Shown here piece by piece: positions 16,602 through 21,254 of a stretch of 21,254 bases of DNA. The notes below the pieces were generated by a model. The model was not told where the DNA came from, did not search any database, and saw only the letters and a program-made list of their open reading frames with translations. Made by a program: the position numbers and the translations under genes. This stretch comes from Chrysochromulina tobinii (taxonomy: Eukaryota > Haptophyta > Prymnesiales > Chrysochromulinaceae), in NCBI GenBank assembly GCA_001275005.1, contig JWZX01002979.1, positions 1 through 21,254 of the forward strand, read 5' to 3'. Within the stretch, counting starts at the first letter, position 1, and every line of letters starts with the position of its first letter.

Positions 16602-16911
16602 GGTATCGCGAGTACTTGCTGCGTGCCGTGCGTGCAGTGGGGCGTCATGTGCGTTGAACTGCCTGCACGAAACAGCATGTGACGAGACTGGTCAATCTGC
16701 ATGCTTCGTGCAATTAAGTTTGCGCAAGTGCTGAGGGGCCCAAGGTTACAGTCTCGTTTTAAAGACCCGGACCACGAGTGCCGTTCTTTGCGGTTTCGTG
16801 CTCGGTTTTTCTCCTCGCGGCTTCATCTCTTGCGCCCGCGAAGGTGGCCAACGACGGCCGCCGTCCAAGTACCGTCCAAGGGCCGCCACTCCAAGTTCAA
16901 GCGTGCCAGCC
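16602..16911. promoter_or_regulatory. Divergent intergenic region between the OmpA-like gene and the PAQR gene
   Basis: No gene seen in 310 bp. TTTTAAAG at 16757-16764 is TATA-like and faces the PAQR gene about 150 bp upstream of its ATG. CCGTCCAAG is directly repeated at 16861 and 16872. A GTG-initiated upstream extension of the PAQR frame reaches 16798 but lacks an ATG. Confidence 0.45.
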
Positions 16912-17814
16912 ATGCAGCAGCCCGACAAACGGCCGCGACGTTCAGCAGCCTCGCCCATGGGCAAGCCAAAGCAGCGGGATGGCTCCCAACGCAGTAAAAC
17001 CCCGCCGCAGCCGCCACCGGAGGCATCTATGGCCGCTCGGTCGCCAGGGACGGCATACTGGCTCAAGGAACGCCTTCCCTGGTACCCTGATGGGTGCTTC
17101 GGACCTTACCGCAGCACCACAGAGGGCTACAGCCGTCGTGAGCTGGCCGCTGACTTTACGGTGCATGCGATCGGCGTGGCCCTCGGGCTGGTTGGTTCGG
17201 CCATGTTGCTCAGCCGAACGCGCGATGCCATGCTGGCCACGAAGTCGCCTCCTCTGCCGCCGGTGGTCGCCGGTGGCATCGTCATCTATTGCATCAGCCT
17301 CATGGCGATGCTCGTCTTCTCGGCGCTCTTCAACGTGATGGTCAAGCCGTGGGTGCGTGCGATCTGGGAGCTTCAGTTGGCGGATCACACTGGCATCCTG
17401 CTCCTAATCGCGGGCACGTACACGCCCTTCGCTGCGCGGCTGTGCTACATGAGATTGCTCGCCTTTGTCTGGACCGTCGGCCTCGTGTCCTTCGTCGCAA
17501 AGCTCTCAAAGTCCGGCCTCGACGTCATCGCTCTGCACGTCACGTGCTTCCTGCTGATGGGCTGGGCGGTGGCGCCAGTGCTACCGACAGTGATGCACGC
17601 CTTCTCGAAGGCTAGCGCGGCCCTCGTCCTCGTCGGCGGCTGCACGTACACGCTCGGGCTCCTCCCCTGGGCCATGAACCGCCTCGAGTTCCACAATGCC
17701 ATCTGGCACCTCTTCGTGCTCGCGGCGAGCGCCATGTTCTTTGACGTCATCTTCAACGAAATCGCGCTCCCAGGCACCTGGGAGAAGTGGGCCGAGAACG
17801 CATGCCACACGTGA
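16912..17814 (+). CDS. PAQR / haemolysin III (YqfA)-family seven-transmembrane protein
   Basis: A 300-residue protein: a basic, Pro-rich cytosolic N-terminus (1-75), then about seven hydrophobic helices between 80 and 285. Family motifs are present in order: RELAADFTVHAIG (E77, H85), VFSALFN (S138), LADHTGILLLIAGTYTPFA (D158, H159) and FHNAIWHLFVL (H261, H266). In PAQR receptors the conserved Ser/Asp/His residues form a zinc site in the membrane and the fold relates to ceramidases; YqfA is the bacterial branch. The family name does not imply lytic activity. The usual His after the conserved Ser helix is Asn here (SALFN). The ATG at 16912 is the first in frame. Convergent with the GT32 gene. 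Confidence 0.92.
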   Translation: MQQPDKRPRRSAASPMGKPKQRDGSQRSKTPPQPPPEASMAARSPGTAYWLKERLPWYPDGCFGPYRSTTEGYSRRELAADFTVHAIGVALGLVGSAMLLSRTRDAMLATKSPPLPPVVAGGIVIYCISLMAMLVFSALFNVMVKPWVRAIWELQLADHTGILLLIAGTYTPFAARLCYMRLLAFVWTVGLVSFVAKLSKSGLDVIALHVTCFLLMGWAVAPVLPTVMHAFSKASAALVLVGGCTYTLGLLPWAMNRLEFHNAIWHLFVLAASAMFFDVIFNEIALPGTWEKWAENACHT

Positions 17815-18527
17815 GCAGAGGTGGCATGGATGAACGGTTGCTGCATGGAGCGGCCCATCTGCTCTCGAGACCCAAGAGTGCGCCCATGCTCAATGCTGCC
17901 CTCGAGAAACAACACTGGCCCGCTCGCCCAGTTTCCAGTGGAGTGAGTAAGAAGGCTGAGGGTGTCGCGACGCGGGGGGAGAGCCACAAAGCAATCAGAG
18001 CACCAAGTGCGTACACAAAGGCACACGAGCACCAGAACTGTTGCGCGCCGAAAACCAGATGCTGTGCGTTGTGCGTGCCAGTGCCGGCAAGTGCGGGCCG
18101 TGGGCGTGTGGTGCTGGTGGTTAATTGATAATACGTCGCGCGGTTTGCGCCGGTGTCCGGTGCGTCGCCCGCGGTTCCGGGGTCGGGTGAAACCGCTAGA
18201 CCCGCGTCTCCCACACCGCAGCATGACGCCGCGCGCGTGATTCATCAATGCCGCGACCGGACCGGGTCCGAGGCACGAGCAACCCTGGCCCCGCCCGCGG
18301 GCGGACCCCGGGGCCGGGGCGCCCGTCCGTGGTCGGGTCCGGTAAGCGGGTCGCCCGGCGTCGCGCGTCGCCGACCGCCGTCCGGGGTCCGGTCGGAAGC
18401 GCAAGCGCGGGAAACATTGTACATTCGGGGAGAAAAGCAAAAGGCTTCGTCGCTTCCAGAACACATCACAGACTCGATACGCAGGAGGGCTCAACGCAAA
18501 CTCAGTGCGCTGGCGGCTCTGGGCACC
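17815..18527. other. Convergent intergenic region with GC-rich inverted repeats
   Basis: No gene recognised in 713 bp between the 3' ends of the PAQR and GT32 genes. A long antisense frame (17445-18494) is Arg/Pro-rich and overlaps the PAQR gene, so it is left out. From 18150 to 18420 GC content is very high with several inverted repeats (separate entry). TTAATTGATAATA at about 18120 is the only AT-rich patch. Confidence 0.5.
18171..18395. repeat. GC-rich inverted-repeat cluster
   Basis: CGACCGGACC (18254-18263) pairs with GGTCCGGTCG (18386-18395). Between them, CCGCCCGCGGGCGG (18291-18304) is a perfect 14-bp palindrome next to ACCCCGGGGCC. GCGGTT (18171-18176) pairs with AACCGC (18191-18196). 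Very high GC makes short matches common, so only the cluster is notable. Confidence 0.5.
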
Positions 18528-19454
18528 TCAGTCAAGGGCAAAGAAGTGCTTAGCCACCCCATAGTGCTTCGCGCCGCAGTTGCGCCTCCGATCCGAATTG
18601 CGGCAGTCCCAGTGGCGCGCGAAACCGCACGACCACGAGTTCCAGATGGTGCCCGCGTCCTTCTCGCACAGGAACATGTTTCGCAGCAGCGGGTCCTTGG
18701 CATTGCGATCGCACTGGCCGTTGTGCGGCAGGCGTACCCTGTTCTTGCATTCGCCCATTGTCGCAGCGCCTACGGCACTCGTGTAGGCGAGCGGCCCGGT
18801 GACTCTGATGATGCACTCGTGCGCACCCCTGCACCGATGCGTCGAGTTGCTGCGGAACCACTCCACTTGCTGCATGATGCCCTCGGTCATGATGCGGGTT
18901 GCATGCACAAGGATAGGGTGGTTTGGCACGAAGAGCAGGAACTCAAACGGCCAAAAGGTGCCGATGACGGCTGTGGCGTTTGCGCCCGGCACCTTGCGGC
19001 CGGCGACATCGGTACCCGTAAACAGCTGGCTCAGCGGCCGGCGGAGCTCCTCGTCGAGGTCCGCATAAACCCCGCCGGCTATGCGGAGGTACAGGACGCG
19101 GAAGACGTCAGCACGCTGAGAGCCGGTCAGGATGCGCCGGTACGCATCCTTCTCGCCGGCGTTGCCATGGAGCTGAACAAAGCGCCATGCGTGCTCGTCG
19201 CTGAAAAAGTTGTACTCGTACTCGGGGTTCAGATCAAGCCAGCTGTGTATGTACTGGGCGTTCTTGCGCAATGCGCGGTCCCATGTACTACCCGTCTGCA
19301 TGATGACGCGAGGCACGAGCTGTTCTTCCAAGCCCGTCGCAGGAACGGTGGCGGGCCGAAAGAAGGAGATGTTGCGTGCCGAGACGCCCTGGCGCAGCTC
19401 CGCCGGCGTGAGGTAAGCGAGCAGCGAGTGCGGCGATGCGGACACCGCCGCCAT
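18528..19454 (-). CDS. GT32-family (OCH1-like) glycosyltransferase
   Basis: The 308-residue product has the GT32 core. VPRVIMQTG (about 48-56) corresponds to the family's IPKIIHQTW strand, followed by NAQYIHSWLDLNPEYEYNFFSDE. The sugar-nucleotide and metal-binding DXD lies in ADVFRVLYLRIAGGVYADLDEE (D132, D134). Relatives such as yeast Och1 are Golgi mannosyltransferases of N-glycan synthesis. The donor here is unknown. The C-terminal 60 residues are Cys-rich (CEKDAG, WSCGFARHWDC, CGAKHYGV), probably disulfide-bonded. No N-terminal signal anchor is visible after ATG 19454, unusual for a Golgi enzyme, so an upstream exon may be missing from this reading. Divergent from the gene at 19600. Confidence 0.87.
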   Translation of the reverse strand: MAAVSASPHSLLAYLTPAELRQGVSARNISFFRPATVPATGLEEQLVPRVIMQTGSTWDRALRKNAQYIHSWLDLNPEYEYNFFSDEHAWRFVQLHGNAGEKDAYRRILTGSQRADVFRVLYLRIAGGVYADLDEELRRPLSQLFTGTDVAGRKVPGANATAVIGTFWPFEFLLFVPNHPILVHATRIMTEGIMQQVEWFRSNSTHRCRGAHECIIRVTGPLAYTSAVGAATMGECKNRVRLPHNGQCDRNAKDPLLRNMFLCEKDAGTIWNSWSCGFARHWDCRNSDRRRNCGAKHYGVAKHFFALD

Positions 19455-19599
19455 ACGCCCAGACAAGTCAAGTCAAGACACAGCCGTCTTGACGCTCCCC
19501 GAGGCCTCGCGGACAACTCCTTACTGTGAAAGAGTGGTTTGCGCCAACGACCGAGTACATTTGTAGGCGGCCGAGTATTCACAAAGTTTATTTCGCGAT
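19455..19599. promoter_or_regulatory. Divergent promoter region with a hairpin
   Basis: Only 145 bp between the GT32 start and the plus-strand gene. GTCAAGAC (19472-19479) and GTCTTGAC (19486-19493) form a perfect 8-bp stem with a 6-base loop. TCAAGTCA at 19468-19475 overlaps it. Confidence 0.45.
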
Positions 19600-21254
19600 A
19601 TGAATCGTGGACGCGAATTCAAAATGCTGGGTGCCACGAAGAGATTTGTAACTCGCCTTCCGCTCGACAAGATCGCGTGCAGCCCCGGCTCACCCGTCCC
19701 GCGGACACCCTCTGCCAAAGATCGCCCTGGACGTCAGACCTTTCGTCAATACTCGGCTCGTGATGCCGATCGCGTGCCACTTCCCTTGCCAGCCCGACTT
19801 CCCATCACTTCCCACCCATCACTTCGTCCCCAGGACCCGTCGTCCCCTTCCGAGGAGCCACCACTCGTACCTGTTCAGGAGCCGCCTCTCCTGCCTGCTG
19901 TCAGGTCCATCCTCGCTGCCAACCCCTTCTTGCTCGCTGACGCCAAGGTCAGGCTAGCGCCGCGGCCACGGCCGCCGCCTCCACCACTGCCACCACCGGC
20001 GGCGCCCACATCACCGCCACCGGCGGCCCAGCCGACGCCTCCACCGCCACCGCCACCAACGCCGCCACCGCCAACGCCGCCACCGCCTCCAACGCCGCCG
20101 CCACTGCCAACGCTGCGACCGCGCATGCATGACAGCGACAGCAGTCCAGGCGTCCCAACGGCGCCGCCGCTGTTGCCACCGTTGGAGACCGTCTTTTGCG
20201 CAGAGAGCTCTGCGCTGGTGGTCACCAAACGACGACGTACAGGCTACCTGCGCCTCGGGTCGATGGCGCCGGCATCGGCCATCGAGGCGTCAGACGCGGA
20301 TGAGTCCCCTGCGTCGGCCGCCTCCGCGGTGGCCGATCTGGCCGATGCATGCAGGGTACCCGAGACGGCAGGCGTGCCGGATGGGTGCCCTCGGCCCACG
20401 GTGCGACTTGAGCCGTTCCAGGAGGAGGAGGAGATGGTGATCTCGGAGGAGGTGACGATCTCGGAGGAGACGGCGGTCTCGGAGGAGATGACGATCTCGG
20501 AGGAGGGGATAGCGTCTGAGGAGGCCATGGTGGGGACCGAGGACAAGATGATAGTTGCAGAAGCCGACACGGCGCAACCCGAGCCGGCTGCAACACCGAC
20601 GGTGAAGGTGGAAGAGGTCCCGAGCTCGTCGGCTGTGGAAGAGGTCCCGGGATCGTCGGCTGGCGACGGGGACAGCGCCGCCGATGAGGTTCTGCTCGTG
20701 TCCATGCACGGTGACGAGGACGACGACGAAACGACGGCAGAGGAAGCGCCAGCTTTCGAGCCAGCGACCGCGAAGACGATGTGGGGAGACGGCGCCGTGG
20801 TGAGCACTTGCATGCTGAGGGGTGTCCCAGCTGTCGAGCCTGCGACCACGAAGACGATGGCTGTTACACAGCCGACACGAGCTGCAGAACCGTTGGCAGC
20901 GGTGGAGGCGGCCGCAGCGGCGGAGGCGGCCGCAGCGGCGGAGGCAGCGGAAGCAGCAGCAGCGGCGCAGGCGGCGACGCAGGCAGCCAAGGCAGGAGTG
21001 CTGAGTGTGGAGGCTACAGCGGCAGAGGCAACCATGGCGGAGGCAACGGCGGCGGAGGCAGCAGCGACGGAGGCAGCAGCGAAGGAGGCAGCGGCGGCGG
21101 AGACAGCAGCGGCGGAGGCTATAGCTGCAGAGACGGCCAAGGATGCGGAGGAGGCGAGGGCGGTGGAGGCGGCGAGGGTGGCGGCGGCGGCGAGGGAGGA
21201 GGCGGCGGCGAGGGAGGAGGCGGCGAGGGAGGAGGGAGAGCGTGCACGCCGCCT
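19600..21254 (+). CDS. Pro-rich then Ala/Glu-rich low-complexity protein, 5' part (partial, runs off right edge)
   Basis: Not recognised. The frame is open from ATG 19600 (MNRGREFKMLGATKRFVTRL) to the window end, 551 codons with no stop; a second in-frame ATG is at 19624. In order: a basic N-terminus, Ser/Pro-rich sequence, a proline run with Thr and Ala (about residues 123-172), a basic patch (TKRRRTGYLRL), an acidic Glu/Ser/Val region with five 6-residue SEE-containing units, a pair of related segments (FEPATAKTM and VEPATTKTM), and an Ala/Glu/Arg-rich helix-forming region to the edge. The uninterrupted frame across 1.65 kb, and protein-like non-repetitive segments, argue that it is real. 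A reverse-strand frame over the same DNA (20244-21140) is its Ala/Ser-rich shadow. It could be a scaffold or surface protein; no function is claimed. Confidence 0.65.
   Translation, partial: MNRGREFKMLGATKRFVTRLPLDKIACSPGSPVPRTPSAKDRPGRQTFRQYSARDADRVPLPLPARLPITSHPSLRPQDPSSPSEEPPLVPVQEPPLLPAVRSILAANPFLLADAKVRLAPRPRPPPPPLPPPAAPTSPPPAAQPTPPPPPPPTPPPPTPPPPPTPPPLPTLRPRMHDSDSSPGVPTAPPLLPPLETVFCAESSALVVTKRRRTGYLRLGSMAPASAIEASDADESPASAASAVADLADACRVPETAGVPDGCPRPTVRLEPFQEEEEMVISEEVTISEETAVSEEMTISEEGIASEEAMVGTEDKMIVAEADTAQPEPAATPTVKVEEVPSSSAVEEVPGSSAGDGDSAADEVLLVSMHGDEDDDETTAEEAPAFEPATAKTMWGDGAVVSTCMLRGVPAVEPATTKTMAVTQPTRAAEPLAAVEAAAAAEAAAAAEAAEAAAAAQAATQAAKAGVLSVEATAAEATMAEATAAEAAATEAAAKEAAAAETAAAEAIAAETAKDAEEARAVEAARVAAAAREEAAAREEAAREEGERARR
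20440..20529 (+). repeat. Five 18-bp tandem coding repeats
   Basis: Units at 20440, 20458, 20476, 20494 and 20512, each starting with ATCTCGGAGGAG or a variant and encoding I/V/A-SEE plus two variable residues. Confidence 0.85.

Noticed and set aside
17445-18494. 349-codon minus-strand open frame
   Set aside because: Antisense to the PAQR gene for much of its length, with composition typical of a GC-rich shadow frame.
4335-19475. TCAAGTCA octamer as a shared promoter element
   Set aside because: Three intergenic copies plus one in coding DNA (about 11432); too short and too few to claim beyond noting it.
18153-19529. 458-codon plus-strand open frame
   Set aside because: Antisense to the GT32 gene, whose motifs are clear.
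20244-21140. 298-codon Ala/Ser-rich minus-strand frame
   Set aside because: Mirror of the Ala/Glu repeat on the plus strand. The plus frame is longer, starts at ATG and includes non-repetitive sequence.

Overview
The window looks like nuclear DNA of a GC-rich, intron-poor, gene-dense eukaryotic microalga. The eukaryotic assignment rests on a nucleolar RBM19/MRD1-type RNA-binding protein, a PAQR/haemolysin-III-family membrane protein, an OCH1-like GT32 glycosyltransferase, a eukaryotic-type protein kinase, and start contexts without Shine-Dalgarno sites. Genes are mostly single open exons with G/C-rich third positions, alternate freely between strands and are separated by 35 to 900 bp. A haptophyte or similar marine chromist is my best guess, but the sequence alone does not fix the lineage. 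I see no rRNA, tRNA, CRISPR array, insertion sequence or viral gene.

Layout from left to right: (1) RBM19/MRD1 amino-terminal part (-, runs off the left edge, 1-900), sharing a palindrome-rich divergent promoter region with (2) a membrane-anchored PstS-like phosphate-binding protein (+, 1457-2974). (3) A roughly 900-bp stretch carries a duplicated protein-coding module (2996-3454). (4) A 102-residue protein ending in a CaaX-like motif (-, 3892-4200). (5) A protein kinase with a CFGCFG tail (+, 4572-5675). (6) An Ala/Glu/Arg-rich coiled-coil protein with an exact 113-residue period (-, 6112-7428). (7) A histidine phosphatase (-, 7609-8469). (8) A possible orphan 5' coding fragment (+, 9017). 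(9) A fusion of C2H2 zinc fingers to RNase HI (-, 9206-10147). (10) An FtsJ/RlmM-like 2'-O-methyltransferase (-, 10370-11740), divergent from (11) an unrecognised basic coiled-coil protein (+, 11924-12763). (12) A long modular protein with an OmpA-like domain, a putative ubiquitin-like fold and a helical domain, whose reading frame breaks once (-, 13330-16601). (13) A haemolysin-III/PAQR-family seven-helix membrane protein (+, 16912-17814). (14) A GT32 glycosyltransferase (-, 18528-19454), divergent from (15) a Pro-rich then Ala/Glu-rich protein (+, 19600 to the right edge).

I see no operon or single pathway. Three products relate to RNA: RBM19 (rRNA processing), the FtsJ-like methyltransferase and the zinc finger-RNase H. 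Three are membrane or secretory: PstS-like, PAQR and GT32. The best candidates for something undescribed are the duplicated module at 3038-3454, whose two copies differ mainly by synonymous or conservative changes and both end in GGTAAG; the zinc finger-RNase H fusion; the transmembrane-anchored PstS; and the OmpA-containing modular protein.
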